Part shown: positions 1 through 12,798 of the stretch, piece after piece
Layout of the letters: the number at the start of each line of letters is the position of its first letter
Position numbering within the stretch: the first letter of the stretch is position 1
From: Vigna angularis
Taxonomy: Eukaryota > Streptophyta > Magnoliopsida > Fabales > Fabaceae
Direction: 5' to 3'
Length of the DNA: 64,000 nucleotides
NCBI RefSeq assembly: GCF_016808095.1
Contig: NC_068971.1
Span: forward strand, 21,998,501 to 22,062,500
Notes under the pieces: model-generated
What the model was told of the DNA's origin: nothing
Databases searched by the model: none
The model's input: the letters and a program-made list of their open reading frames with translations, nothing else
Program-made: the position numbers and the translations under genes

Positions 1-1160
1 ATATTCCTAGGCCGATTATCTTTGCATGAAAGTTATGTACTTCAGTATTGTGATTCTCACGTGATTCGTGTAAGATTCAAATTATGGAGAGGATGATCGT
101 GTGGTTTGTGTCATCCCAGAACGACCAACATGCAAGTCAAATCTCTTTGTTAAACTGAGTTCCTCACTTAGTTTAACAAGTCTATTATTGTTGACTATCT
201 CGACCTTTCTACTGTTAGAAAGATAGTCATCATCCCAGAAGGACCATCATGGTATTATGCTCCTTTGTCACGTTGCATTTTGGATTTGGAATCGACTTTC
301 ACTCTCATTCACCATTCTACTTTAGAATTGAGTTTCAGGCTTAACCTTTCGATGTATTTTAATTTGTGCAGAGTCTTCCTCACCATTTTCCATCTTCTTC
401 TATTTATTGGCTTTCTTTCCTTTTCCGCCTTTTGCCATCATTAATAATTTTAAATATCCATGTGACTTGATGTTCTTGTTGCTCGGTGATGTACACCTCA
501 TTTGTGCTCATCATCTATGTTGCCATTCCACAATAATGAGTACTTGCCTTATTTATTTAACTAAGATAAATGTTATATGAGATATGAATCTCTGTTACTG
601 TTATGGAAGTAGTTGAAAGATAGAGCAATTTTAAGTTCACTAATTTTTTAAAATATCTTAGGATGAAAGGGAATAGAAAATTATAAAAATGGAAAGTTAT
701 TTAGATGATAGCTACACTTTGAAAAACAAGTATGAGTTGGTTCCTCTAAATTGGATGTCTTTTTGGTATATGAGTGTTAGATGAAATTAAATAGGTGCAA
801 AATGTTATTATTATGTTTGGTTTCTGAATCTGATTTTCTTGTGAGAGATCTATCCAGATATGTCTTCCATTTAAAGCTTTTATGGCTTTAACTGTAACTT
901 TTTTATTTTATGGATATGCAATGAAAGCATAGAGATACTTCGAAGAGTCATTATGGAAAACGAGGTTTGAATGCACATGATGACGTTTTATCTGTTTAAA
1001 ATTCATTTCTTGAAGTGGTCTGTTTGACTTGTTCAATTGTTTACTCTGATATATAGGTTTATGCACGACATTCATGCAGGACAAATTACTTGGCACATGT
1101 GAACACATTATTAACGGATGTGCAAAAGTCATGCATACAATCAACTCCTTTTGCATGACT
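1..1160. other. intergenic, no gene seen
   Basis: No supportable coding region. The phrase 'catcccagaa(c/g)gacca' occurs twice, near 110 and 232, hinting at a small local duplication. The remainder is ordinary AT-rich plant intergenic DNA. Confidence 0.5.
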
Positions 1161-1161
1161 A

Positions 1162-2560
1162 TTGTCCATTGTTGTGGATGTGAAAATGAGTAGGACACTA
1201 CTTTTAGAATTGTGTAAGTTAGAGAGGAGGGGCAGATTTGAAGTTAGGTCTGTGTTTATTCCATTTACAAAGTTAGACGTTTTCTTAAATTTAGGGGTTA
1301 AAGTTTATGGAGAGATGTTTAAGTTGTTTAAAGAGGAAGTTGATTGTCATACTACAAGATTGTTTGATACAATTGATGTAAGTGTATAGAATGTTTATGA
1401 AGAACTTCAAAAGCGTATAAAAGGGGACAAATTGGTTGATGTTTGCAGATTATATATACTGTTAGGGTTGAGTGAGTTTTTCTTTCCAAATAGAGGTGGA
1501 AAAGTTCATGTTGGGTTATTTGAATTATTAGATGATTTATCATGAATTGGAAAGTATAACTGAGGGGTGTTATTTATGACTATTAGGTATCTAGTTTGTG
1601 TGATTCTGCATTGGGTGTAAGGAAGACACAGAAAAGATCACACTGTCATGTTGTTGGTTGTGTATTTGCAATACATGTATATTTTCATGTTAGTTACAAA
1701 ATTTATTGTGTTATAATCTATTAGTGTTAGTTATTTGAAATTGAATTTTGTATGAACAGAGATCTGGGCAATGAAACATGTCTTATTTGGTCAGAAGAAG
1801 TTAGCTAAAAGAAGAAGTTGTTTTCCTAGAATTCTTCATTGGATACATGTTAAAGTTGGTGAAGTAGAAGTTGAAAAAACATTTGTCACTAATGAAGTGA
1901 GTTTAGAATTGCTTGTAGTAACGAGTTTTTATGTAATTTGTATTGATTTCAATATGATGTGTGTGCTTATTTTGTTTTTTATAGGTCATTATTGAGGTAT
2001 TTGTATCAAATGAAGAGATGTGTACTGACATTGTTAAAGAAGCATTTAATGGTCATCATAATGTAGAGTGAATGACAACTTCCAAAGGAAATCTTTGGCT
2101 GATATTGTTGCAGAAAATAAAGCTTTGGTTGGTATCATTGTTGACCAAGAGGATTCCATTGCCAAGCTTGAGAAAGTGGTATAGAAGCTACCAATGTTTT
2201 TGCACAAAAGAGGAAACGAAAGGTTTATGATATGTTTACTCCATTTTAGAATTCAAAATCAGAGAAAGATTATGACATATCAAGTGATGATGTTGGGAAC
2301 TCAAATTCAAAGAAAGATTATGACATGTTACGTGACAATTTTGGAAGTCAAATTCATAGAAAGATTATGACATAGTAGTTTATGGTGTTGGGAAGTCAAA
2401 TTCAGAGAAAGATTTTTACATGGAAGGTGATGATGTTGGGAAGTCCAATTTAGAGAAGGATTCTAGCATAATACGTGATGCTATTGGAAAAAGTTACAAT
2501 GAAAAAACCGTTGATGTTTTAGGTCATGAAGAGATGGATATTCAAAGTCCTCCATGACCT
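1162..2560 (+). pseudogene. decayed transposon-associated protein gene (plant-mobile-domain / ULP1-element type)
   Basis: Several plus-strand frames read as one broken protein. The first runs 1162-1389. After a stop, a segment rich in aromatic and leucine residues (VCRLYILLGLSEFFFPNRGG, about 1440-1500) follows. Next come a segment near 1620-1660 (KRSHCHVVGCVFA) and one at 1760-1900 (EIWAMKHVLFGQ, then CFPRILHW). These resemble, from memory, repeated legume proteins carried by MULE or CACTA elements with ULP1-like genes. Stops and frame changes after nearly every segment show it is dead. A Ser/Asp-rich repeated tail lies at 2245-2475. Host function is unlikely; the family name is from recall only. 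Confidence 0.5.
2245..2475 (+). repeat. about 57-60 bp tandem repeat, four degenerate copies
   Basis: The phrase 'tcaaattcagagaaagattatgacat' and variants recur about every 57-60 bases (near 2258, 2315, 2350 and 2400). They translate as a repeated V-G-N-S-N-S-E-K-D-Y-D-M-like acidic stretch at the C-terminal end of the decayed gene. Confidence 0.6.
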
Positions 2561-2699
2561 TGTACAATAATGAATTTTCTTCTACAACAACACCATCAAC
2601 GAAAAAATTAATTTCACCCCTAAATTTTGACTATATTTCTTGGAATTGTCGCTCTATGAGTTATTGTGACCTGCATGCAAGAGTTGTGTTTAATGACGT

Positions 2700-3965
2700 G
2701 AAGTGAACTTAGGTCTCTTTTTTTGTCATGTGTTGTAGTGCATTGTCATATTTTTTAACCAATTCTTGAAGAGTAGTTTGTGAGTTGATATACCCATCAA
2801 AGAATGCATTCATGCTCTCGCTTCTTTGAGTTGTTGACATGCCAACCCAAAAAAGTGTTTCTCAAGTAACAAGGAACCCACCTGCTTCGTTCTTCGTAAA
2901 GTGAAGAAAGTCATTCATTTATTTGCAGTGAAAATATTGTCATCATCCTTTCCCATCCATAAACAAAACTATCAATTGAATCATAATTGTACACAACTTG
3001 CTTAAGTTGCCACTTGATATCTTTGTAAGCGGCATAACCTTGTAACTTCTCAAGTATTTTTTTCATTATATGCCATAAGCACCACCTTTGACGAGTGTTA
3101 GGAAACACGAGTTTTATTGCTTTCTTCATTACTTTACATTGATCTGTAACAATTCCTTGGCGTGCTCTATTGGACATGCAGCGAAGCCATGAATTAAATA
3201 GCCAAACAAATGAATCTATATCCTCTAAACATAACAACCCACAACCTAACAATATAGATTGGCCATGGTGGTTGACACTAACGAAAGGAGCAAATGGCAT
3301 GTCATACTTATTTGTTAAGTATGTTGTGTCAAAAGAGATGACATCACCAAAATACTCACAAGCTGCCCTACTTCGTCATCAACATCAATGTCGTAAAAGA
3401 AATCTTTATTTAATTCTCTCATGCAAGAGAAATGGTTTAAGAGTGTCTTAGCATCACCATCTTTTGATAATACACTTCTTTGTTTGGCCACATAATTTCT
3501 AACATCTTGTTCGACAAACTCCATGTTCTCGTAACCACTTGTATCACAAACCAAGGACCAGAAACTCTTGTTAATCCTAACTCATGCTTCGGCATTCAAG
3601 TCTAGTGTTCTTTTGACGTTGAGATTCATCCTTTTATTGCCTCGGAACAATTTTGACTTTGTTGGACTAAGATCATGAGTATGTACATCATCAAATGTTG
3701 AAATGTACCACTTCTCATTTGTTTTTGATACAATCATTCGAGTTGCACAATCATTAGCCTGTGTTGGATGTGAAATCATTTGATTCTGAATGGGGGACAC
3801 ATATTTTCCAACCCCAGAACACACCATCATGAAGTAACATAATTCGTTCTTGTTATTCTTCCTTGAACTCCTTGTTCGAATTCCAAAACCCTTTGATATT
3901 GCATATTGTCTATAAAATGACTTGACTTCATTAACAGTTTCAAAAACCATTCCAACTGTTGAAGG
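2700..3965 (-). pseudogene. FAR1-related sequence (FRS) gene, C-terminal part; split by CACTA insertion
   Basis: Minus-strand reading gives FAR1/FHY3-family protein in order. The FAR1 DNA-binding domain (3582-3965; FYRQYAISKGFGIRTRSS) is followed by a linker (3315-3554) and a MULE-type transposase domain (2911-3360; SFDTTYLTNKYDMPFAPF, then GIVTDQCK). Remnants continue to about 2705 (a frame with STTQRSESMNAFFDGY-like sequence). FAR1 proteins are transcription factors of phytochrome signalling descended from MULE transposase; many legume copies are themselves transposon-like. A stop near 3580, a frame break near 3390 and frameshifts beyond 2911 make this a pseudogene. Its N-terminal codons lie beyond the CACTA element at 15457-15560 and join in frame once the element and one AGG copy are ignored. 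Confidence 0.85.
3963..3965. other. target-site duplication AGG, left copy
   Basis: AGG directly precedes CACTA at 3966, and AGG directly follows TAGTG at 15457-15459. Three-base duplications are diagnostic for CACTA insertions. Confidence 0.9.
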
Positions 3966-4048
3966 CACTAATAGAAAAATACCTTTCTATGACAGATAAA
4001 AATTATCCATCATAATAGGTTGACTGGTGGCAAAATCGTAATAAAAGT

Positions 4049-4195
4049 AAGACATATTATAACGTAGTTTTGTACATCAGTTATAATATGAAACGCGGTG
4101 ACAAACTTGTAAATAAGTTTAAGACATATTATAACGTAGTTTTGTATATCAGTTATAATATAAAACACGGTGGCAAACTTGTAAATAAGTTCAAA
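4049..4195. repeat. CACTA left subterminal direct repeats (about 73 bp, two copies plus partial)
   Basis: The block beginning 'agacatattataacgtagt' at about 4051 recurs at about 4123, and a partial copy follows at about 4196. The same tattataacgta core appears near the right end (15350-15400), as is typical of CACTA subterminal transposase sites. Confidence 0.8.
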
Positions 4196-4259
4196 ACCTA
4201 TTATTACGTAGATATGGACACTTGTCATAAGGTGTGGAAATTTCTTAATGTATTATGAC

Positions 4260-5110
4260 GGAGTTTTAGAAATCAATCATAATATCTCTCTAATTTTTTA
4301 CATTTCCCTCTCGCTATCTCTATTTTCATGTTCCCTCTCACTCTCGTTCCTCTCTTCCTCTCTAAACCGCACACTCCTCCAGGAACACTCCTCCCTCATT
4401 ATCACCGAACCACATCATCATGCTCTCTACTCCTTGAGAGAATCAGAACACCAAAACCTAATCTCATTCGAAACACTCTCGATTTCGCGTTTGCTCCTCA
4501 CCGAACTACATCTTCCTTGCTGCCTCGTCGCCTCAAACACCAAACCTCATCTTTCGCTAGGTTTTCCTTATCTCACCTTTTTTACTAATTGTTTTGCCTT
4601 TTCCTTCATTTTTCACCGATTGAGATCGGTTTCTATCTATTTACACCGATTAAATCTTCGTTCCAACCTTTTCCACTGATTAAATCTCTTCCTACCTTGA
4701 ATCCTAGAATATCCTCCGAACAAACCTTTGAATATAGGATTCGCCCTTGATTTCACCATCTTCCGCTGTGTCCTTGTTCGCCGACTCGATTTTACACCGG
4801 TATCATGGATTCACGCCGATCCTCCTCGACTAGGAGTCATCACTTGTTCATCATTCTTTGGTGTGGTATTCTGTGTAGTCTAGTTCATCATTCTCTGTTG
4901 TGGTGTGGTAAGAGAGAGTCTATATGTTGGTGTGCTGGTAATAATGGCTGAAAAGGAGCTTGATATAGTTTGCTTGTTGTGTGATTTATATTTTAATTAT
5001 TATTTATTTTCATTTGTCAAATGTATGCGCTATTGTTTTGCAGTGATAGGAAGCTTGAAGTCGTGATTCCCTCTTTTGTTCACTACCTCGAGGTTCTAGA
5101 AGGTGCTGAT
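4260..5110 (+). other. CACTA internal DNA, possibly captured 5' region with one exon-like stretch
   Basis: The stretch 4300-4760 is CT-rich with short ORFs and no recognisable domain; it resembles the 5' leader of a plant gene. At 5041 an 'ttgcag' acceptor-like site precedes an open stretch reading [20 protein letters not shown]. This stretch is interrupted by the solo LTR at 5111 and appears to resume at about 7704 (GANCQ) before a GTAAAA donor-like site. I do not recognise the protein. Capture of host gene pieces by CACTA elements is well known; here it is inference. Confidence 0.4.
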
Positions 5111-5599
5111 TGTAAGATCCTTGAAAATATTTGTTAGTTAGATACTAGATAATAAAAAAAAAAGTGAATAGTAAATTGTGAATAGTAAAAAACATATTTT
5201 TGGAAAGGATAAGCGTTCCACGTAGCTTTGAGATCAGAATTCATCAAATTGCAAATAAAAAATTATTTTTGTAATAGTAAAATGAATAAAAAATGAATAG
5301 TTAAAATGAATAGTAAAAAATGAATAGTAAATTTTTTTGCTATAAATAGCCATGAGGGGCAGGCTGAAAATTTAAACCAAAGAACTTAAATTTTTTTTGA
5401 GAGAAGAGAGTTGGAAGAATTTCTAATTTGCAAAGGGGATATTCTGGAAGTTTTCAGAAAGCGAGGAGATTAAGTCTGTAATAGAGGTAAGGGAAGCCAT
5501 TCTTATACTTTGCTTTTATCTAATCCTTAATCTGGAATATAGAGTATTTTATTTCTGTATGGTCTTGAATTTTGAATGAGAACATTTAATTGTTTCTTT

Positions 5600-5942
5600 T
5601 GTATTTTTGGAAGGACGAGAAGTTATCTAACCGGCTCTGCCAGATTCAACTTCTTGTTTCCCCAAAGCTTTTGTTGTTTCTTATATCTTTATATTGTATT
5701 TTTGGAAGGACGAGAAGTTGTCTAACCGGCTCTGCCAGATTCAACTTCTTGTTTCCCCATACCTGTTTTCTTATTTATATTGTATTTTTGGAAGGATAAG
5801 AAGTTGTCTAACTGGCTCTGCCAGATTCAACTTCTTGTTTCCCCAGAAATTTTATTGTTTTATTTATTCTTTTTATTGCATCTTTCTGGAAGGATGAGAA
5901 GTTGTCTAACCGGCTCTGCCAGATTCAACTTCTTGTTTCCCC
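5600..5942. repeat. tandem repeat, about 95 bp, four copies, inside the solo LTR
   Basis: The core 'gtatttttggaaggacgaga' followed by 'ggctctgccagattcaact' occurs at about 5605, 5697, 5785 and 5880. The spacers between cores vary in length while the cores are nearly identical. Confidence 0.9.
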
Positions 5943-7014
5943 TGAATTTTTATATTAATATTATTTTGATGGTAAGGGCAACTAATTATTTTTGTATGAA
6001 TTTATATACATACGAATGTTGAACTAGTGTTCTCTTGTGAAACTGTTTTATGACTTTTATTATATTGGGTGTTAAAACTGAAACTGTTAAATTGTACATG
6101 TTGTGATGTGATGAATTTAATCTGTTTTGAATGAGTTTGTTGGCTGAAATTGATCTTGTTGGAAGGTCTAGAGTAAGGGTTCTATAATAGCTTGTATATG
6201 GGTATTAAATAGATGTACAGATACTGTTTGAGGTTGTTGTGAGAGGAAGTAAAAATATTAAAATTAGGCATTTTAGATTTAGAGCATAAGAGAACAAGGT
6301 AGATAATTTAAATAAATAAATTGTTAATTATTGAGGGCCTCCCTTTGTTGGTAGGATAGAGGAACCTTAAAAACCTGAGTTGGCACATCCCTGATCATAG
6401 AGCAGCCCTGGCCTGGTCCAGTCAGTTGTGACTAGTCATATGTGCTGGCGTCGAAGGTGAGTTTGATGCGTTCAGACATCTGGGTCCTCTCCGGTGACCA
6501 ATTGGGGTAAAGAAAGATCTCTACTAGGATGAAAATAAAATAAAACAAGTTGATTATAGATGCATAAAGTTATCATGGTAAAAACTTCATATATATTTCA
6601 TTTATCGTTACATTGAGCTCAGACTTTAATATGTAGTTGCTAAGATATGTTGAAGTGTTTTGGCTGATCTATGATCTGTGATTGGTGAAAATATGTTGAG
6701 TTATACTCGTTATGGTCAAAATGAGTTTATAATATGAAGTATAATATCTGGCAATATGTTTAATTTATTGACACCAAAATAGGTTATTGTCAAATTATGA
6801 TTAGAGAATGAACATGATTGAGTTATGTGGATAAGAGGTTATGAATTGTTGATTTGATGAAATGTTGGAGTGGATAAGAGGGTATGAAATGTTGATTTGA
6901 TGAAATGTTGGAGTGGATATAAGAAATCATTGCTTATGAAATGATGTTTACTACGGGGAGTAGTATGTTCGGTTTATACCATGAGAGCTTGATATGAGCA
7001 AAGTAACACCTGAG

Positions 7015-7200
7015 GTTTATGAAAGCAGGCAGAAAGTGGTCTGACCATAAGGCTTTGACATAAATATATGGTTCATAAGTTTTATAGAAGCAGACAGAGA
7101 GAGGTCTGACCATAAGGCTTCAGAAAGTAAGACATAGTATACAAGTGAGGCTTAAGGAAGCAGGCAGAGAGCGGTCTGACCATAAGGCTTCGTGAGTAAG
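7015..7200. repeat. tandem repeat, about 62-65 bp, three copies, inside the solo LTR
   Basis: The core 'aagcaggcagaaagtggtct' plus 'gaccataaggctt' recurs near 7023, 7086 and 7158 with small changes. Confidence 0.85.
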
Positions 7201-7698
7201 CATGGTACACTTGTAAGGTTTATGAAAATGAGGAAGATGATTTTGATAATGATGAATTAATGACATCGGGATAATGATATTTTATCAATTGCAGAAATAC
7301 ATGATTGAAATATTTTTATTACAAGTTTAATGATTTATATGATATGGTTGGCTTACCCTTATTTGTTTGTGCTATGATCATATAACTCATGTTATATGTG
7401 AATAGATAATGTTGCAGATGCGGTTGAAAAAAGCTTAGAGATGAGAGAGATGCGGGGAAAAACTTTTAGGGATATTTTGTAAAAAGAATAAATTTGTATT
7501 GGAAAAATTATGTTGTGTAAAACTTATAAGTTGAAATTTCGAATTTATGTTAAGTGGTGAAGACTATATTGTTTAAAGTTTGTAAGTTTGGTATTGTACT
7601 TTGGGAGAATTGAAATAAAGTTTGATTGTTTATAGAAGATATCAAATTAATTTAGTCTCTACTATCAGTAATACCCTTTAAAATATTAGGGTGTTACA

Positions 7699-8243
7699 TT
7701 GATGGGGCAAACTGCCAGGTAAAACGATTTTGGGGTTTTACTATTTTTTTGTTATAGGCTCTGATCAATGATGTTGTTGAAGTTGCAACATTTATAAAGC
7801 ATAAAATATATGTTTTTTTCCATTACTTTCTCCACGAGCCTTATTTTTGTGTGTGGATATACTAACGGTTATAAGAATTTGTTCAGGTTAAGTTGTCTGT
7901 TGGAGGTATTTTTTATTTTTCTGGTTATAATTACTCAATCCAGAAGCAAGTGGTTTGATTGCAGGAAAACATGTTGAGCTTGTTTTAAAACTTTCATTAA
8001 TGTATGCTTGAATGATTCTATAACTTAATGTATGCATGCTTGTGTCTTTGAATATGTCATTAATTGTATTTTAGAGTTATTCAGAGTATCTAATATTATC
8101 TAATTGTAATCTTAAATCTTTATCACTTATGGCTACTTCCTCGAAATTGTGATATGTTTAGAACTTAGAGAGATATTTGTGAGGTGTGTAGTAGTGCTGT
8201 TATAATATCATTATTATCATGTCAAAGTTCATTAATGCCATAC
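7699..8243 (+). other. captured/internal CACTA DNA between two LTR insertions
   Basis: After the solo LTR the sequence reads GGGGCAAACTGCCAG then GTAAAA, and later 'ataggctctgatcaatgat', which looks like an exon start (ALINDVVEVATFIKHK). No confident gene. It ends with CATAC (8239-8243), the target duplication of the next element. Confidence 0.4.
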
Positions 8244-9461
8244 TGCTGATGGATTGGCAAGTGTACCCAATCACACAAGTAATATAAAATGGTAAGTCCA
8301 AGAATCGTATCCTTGAAGACTCTCGACACTAAACAGTTGTGTGATAACTTGATTAATTAAGACTTGGTTTAAGATGCAAAGACAGAAAATTAAATATGAA
8401 TGCAAATTGATCAATAGTAGAGTAACACAAAGATAAACGGATGTTGTTTAATATGAGATGAATATGTTGTTAGGGTTTGATTTCACCAAGTTTACTCTCA
8501 TGTATATAAGAATTCTTCTTTTTACATTAATGTTAACGTCACTCACTAAATTACTTAAACCTGATCCCTCGGCACAATAAGCCTGCCTTAATTCCTAGTT
8601 CGTGCAATTCCTAGCGTTCCTAGAAAATTAAGTCTGAAGATCAAGAGCTTAAGACGACCAAGTACTCATACCCTCATCCCTGAGAAATATTACCCTTGGG
8701 AGAATTCAACAAGAACCTGAATTGTAAGGAACCTTTCGGCACTCATGCAATTCATAAATCATGCTACTAAATGAGTTAAATAGAGCAAGCATTGAAACAG
8801 ATGAGTTCCCTAACAATTAATGAAAAACCATATAAATTAAGAATCAATTCAAATACATGAGAGTTCACAAGGTTACATCATCTCCCAACAACAAATATAG
8901 TTTAGTTCCCCATAGACATGGAGAAACTAGATGAATAATGAAAAAGCATGAGATAGTGAAACCCTAAAAGTAGAAGAGGAAGCTCCCGCCTTCAGATCCG
9001 CCTTCAGAGAGTAGAAGAGTGTGTTGTTGTGTTGCTCCAGCCAGAGATACAAAACCTAGAGTGCTTGGGTCCTTTAAATAAAGTCGGAAAATAGTAGAAA
9101 GAGGGCCCGGTCCAAAAGATCGAAACAGAGCAAAAACTGGGCCTAATCCATTTAGGGCGCCCAGGCGGTGGACGTCAATTTCTGGCGCTCAAGCCTCCAA
9201 ACAGGGCCCCCAAGCCTCGTAGACTGCATTATGGTTGACTTTTTTGCATTTGAACTATTTGGTACTTTAACTCTTCCTTCAAATCATTCCAATAGCCTAC
9301 AAAATAAAGGGAATTTAGTGATCAAATCATCAACTATAACCTCAACTCTCTTATTCATAAAACTAAAGCAAAAATATGAGTTAAAGCAAGTTTCTAAGTA
9401 AAAAAGGCTACATTTAGTATCAAAATTACATCACAGATAACGGTATTTTAAACCGTTATCA
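8244..9461 (-). repeat. left LTR (3' LTR of the minus-strand element)
   Basis: It starts TGCTGATGGATTGG and ends ACCGTTATCA on the plus strand. It matches 12799-14120 along its length but lacks two short segments present there, near 13725 and 13840. Confidence 0.9.
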
Positions 9462-11551
9462 CAACCCCAAACTTAGAACTTTGCTTGTCCTCAAGCAAAA
9501 CAATCAAAATGTAACTTAGCTCTCAACAAATATCACTGTGGTTCAGTAGTTTTTCAAAATCTTTTTCCAAGACAAGTAATCACTTCAATAAGTTCATCAT
9601 AAGAATATCAGTCAAGATGCACAGATGCCTTCAATTCAATTAAACTCAATGTGATGCTCAAACAGTTCAACAGACGCTTATAAGTATGAATGATCAATCA
9701 ACTAGGCAGAGAGTAATCAGAAATTCAAAAAAAGTATGTTCCTCACCACGGTAAATGCTTCACTCAAGCACTCAAAAGTGTATAGTGGGATCTCTTAATC
9801 ACTCTGCTATCACAATATTACACAAATTAATTTTGCCTTTAATTTTACCACAATAAAACATACTCACAAGCAAGTTTTCATCACAAGGGTTTTTCTTGGC
9901 TTGTAACATGGTTGGGCTAAGAAGAAACATGGTTTTTCAGCAATGCAAAATCCTTGAGTTAAGAGAGATATTTATGAATTTAACAATTACACACAGGTTC
10001 TCTTTTCAAGAGTCTATTTTTCTTATTCCCAACCTTTTCCCTTGCAGTGAGCTTTTCTTTCTTTTCTTTTCTTTTGATTTCTCTTTTTCTTTTTCTTTAT
10101 GCTCATTGCTTATTTTTCTAGCAACCCCAAACTTGAACCTTTATCAATACCTCACAAATATTCTCAACTCAACTCAAGGTAAAGAAATTAAAACAAGGTT
10201 TTCAAAACATGCTTAAGGCTAAAGGTTCAAAGGATGGAACAAACTGTTCTCTTTTTATTTGGAAATATTCATAAGTAGGCTAAAAAGGGATAAACAACAG
10301 ATGACCTTGATCATGTGAACCCTGCAAGCAAGTAATTCAATCACAGAAAATTTGGGCAAAATCATTCATGCTTCTAAAGTAATAACAATTATTCACAAAA
10401 ACTCTGGAGTTCAATCCTCACACAAGTTAAATTCAAGTTCCAGAATTCAAAAAAACACCATGCCCAGTATTTCAATTAAACTTTTACCTTAAGCATCTGT
10501 TTCACATTTTAGAAGCAACCACCTGTATATTTTTACATCATGCATCATCTCAACATCAACCCAAAGAATAAGCATAAAATAAGCAATACTCATCAAAACA
10601 CAACATCAAAATAACCAAACAATTGCAATAAGATAGAGCAAAGTACATCATTCCTATACTATAGAAAAATAATAAAAACAGGAATATAAAAAGAGTTCAA
10701 CAATAAAAATAACAGCAATAATAAAAGCAATAAAAGTAATAGAGATAAAAGAAATCCTGTTTTAGTAGCATCCATCAGTAGATGTTTTCATCTGAATCTT
10801 CCAACATCCATCAGTAGATGTCAATCTTTCTCATCTTCCTCAGCATCCATAAGTAGACGCTTTCAGTAAAACCCATCAGTAGATGCTTTCTGGCTTCCAT
10901 ACACTCCAAAACCCCAAACTTGAATGGTTTGATGGTGCAAAAGTGGTGAAACCTTAGGGTTTTGGTGAAATAGAAAGGGAGAAAGTGGAGAGAGCACTTG
11001 GGAGAAGTGTTTTGAGAGGCTAGATTGAGGGAAATCAGAGAATGGAGGCTTGGGTGAAACCCTTGGGGTTAAAAAGAGTGAAATTAGGCCAAGCCCGCTC
11101 AAGCTTCGTGCTTAAACAGCCCACCTGTAGAGCTGCCGCTCGAGCGCCTCCTAGAGGGTGCCTGGGCGGTACTGTATACCCCTTAATTTTTGAACTGTTT
11201 TGGGTTTTCCCGGCCCTGAATTCTTAGATTCAACCTAAAATTTTTAATTTTATTTTCCCTAGCTCTCACAACAACACTCAAATCAAACAATTCAACTCTC
11301 TCCACCCCTCAAACATTCAGTTCTAAGAAAAATTAAACACACAAGAAAAAAAAATATTCACACAATAACAAAAAAAAATACAAATAAAAATAAACTCAAA
11401 CCAAATAAATAAAAACAAATTAAAAGTTTTCAAGACACTGGGTTGCCTCCCAGTAAGCGCTTCTTTAAGGTCACTAGCTTGACACAATAGACTCATGTCT
11501 GGATCAACTAATTCCAACTTTAATCTTGGTGTTCTCCTTTCTGTCTCCACA

Positions 11552-11788
11552 TCAACTTATCTTCAACAACTTCCTCTTAGTAGGCTTGACTTCAAGACCA
11601 CCAATCTTTTCAAGTACAGATAAGGGCATCAAGTTGATATTGGACCCTAAATCAATTAGGGCTTTCCCTATTTCATGACTCCCAATAGTGCAGGGAATAG
11701 TGAAACTTCCCGGATCTTTAGCTTTTGGAGGAAGTGCCTTCTGCAAGATCACACTGCACTTGTACCTCAATTTTTTCCTCCTTTGCAC
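11552..11788 (-). pseudogene. retropepsin-like segment of Ty3/gypsy polyprotein
   Basis: The 78-residue minus-strand frame contains DPGSFTIPCTIG followed by ALIDLGSNINLMPLSV. This is the plant gypsy aspartic-protease core; the active-site triplet is DLG in place of the usual DSG or DTG. It belongs to the element at 8244-14120 and follows the gag remnants on the same strand, though in another frame. The downstream minus frame (11323-11550) ends in low-complexity sequence with no reverse transcriptase. Confidence 0.75.
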
Positions 11789-11854
11789 TTGTTCTCTTTT
11801 TGTTGAATTTCTTCAAGAAGTTAACATAACCGGGAACCTGTTGCAATGTATTAG

Positions 11855-12685
11855 TCACAGGAATTTTAATCTCAAATTCCTCGAAGATTTCCATGGATTG
11901 CTCAAACTGTCTTTCCTTCTCCTCCCTAGAATAATTCTTTGGGTAAGGAAGAAGTTTTTCATATAATTCTTTCTTTTTTTCCTTATCCTCTTCCTTTCTT
12001 TTTTTCTTTTCTTCCCTCTCTTTTTCCTTTTTGGAACACTCCTTAGGGTACAGAAGATTTTTCTCAATTTTTTTATTTTCTCTCTCAACCTCTTATTTTT
12101 CTTTTCTCTCTTCATCTTTGTTTTTTTCACTCAGACTTTCTCTTTCTTTTCTCTCTATTTTTTTCTCATCCTCTTTCTTTTCTTCCCTCTCCTTTTCTTT
12201 TTTCTCACTCTCTTCTTTTTCTTTCTTTTCCTCTACATCTTTCTCTTTTTCACTCAAACTTTCTTCTTCTTTTCTTTCTATTTTTCTCTCATCTAAAACC
12301 TTGTCACTTTTAGTAACAATAGTTGTGCACTCCTCTCTGGGGTTCATGTTGTCCTTTAGATAATCCAGCTTTTGAATTATGAACCTACACTGCACCTTCA
12401 TCCTTTTGCATGCTGCTTGAGTGTCTTTATGATGAGACTCAAACATCTATATGAACTATTGAAGCGTGTCATCCATCTTAGCCCATCTTTCTGATATAGA
12501 GGGTTGTTGTTGCCATTGTTGTTGTCCAGCAGCTTGTCCAAATTGATTTGGTCCCATGTTTGAGTGAGGTTCCCACCAGTGGTTGAAATTACCTTGGTGG
12601 AATTGAGTGCCCATATAATTAACTTATTGTCTGAATTGCATCCTTCAAGTACTAGACACAAAACCCTAGAAAATATTGTTAGCAC
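11855..12685 (-). pseudogene. gag remnant with long Lys/Glu-rich low-complexity tract
   Basis: Overlapping minus frames (12398-12685, 12093-12446, 11855-12130) read as gag-like sequence followed by an extended K/E/R-rich segment. On the plus strand it is a T/C-rich tract with repeated 'tctttttcttttc'. The run near 12000-12290 looks expanded and shifts frame more than once. No zinc knuckle is visible. Confidence 0.6.
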
Positions 12686-12798
12686 AAAAACAAAAATTAA
12701 AAATAAAAATAAAAATAAAAAATAAAGTCAAAATTAATCAAGAATCACACAAATAGAATAGTTTAAATCGTGAGTTCCTAACAACGACGCCAAAAACT

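Larger units (their letters stand above)
5111..7698. mobile_element. solo LTR of a large (probably Ty3/gypsy) retrotransposon, 2588 bp
   Basis: It starts TGTAAGATCC and ends GGGTGTTACA. It is flanked by CTGAT (5106-5110) and TTGAT (7699-7703), a near-perfect 5-bp target duplication. No coding capacity and no second LTR are present, so this is the product of LTR-LTR recombination. It lies inside captured DNA of the CACTA element and splits an exon-like stretch. Internal tandem repeats lie at 5600-5942 and 7015-7200. Confidence 0.75.

Noticed and set aside
2245..2475. Regularly spaced repeats as a CRISPR array
   Set aside because: Repeats are degenerate, 57-60 bp without distinct spacers, coding-like, and the genome is eukaryotic.
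4248..4679. 143-aa plus-strand ORF at the CACTA left end
   Set aside because: Ser/Leu/His-rich leader-like composition, no domain, overlapping ORF in another frame; treated as captured non-coding DNA.
5600..5942. Four near-identical 50-base cores with variable spacers as CRISPR-like
   Set aside because: They sit in a retrotransposon LTR of a plant genome; tandem duplication explains them.
12031..12363. Ser/Phe-rich plus-strand ORF of 110 aa
   Set aside because: Opposite-strand shadow of the Lys/Glu-rich gag tract; composition comes from the T/C-rich repeat.
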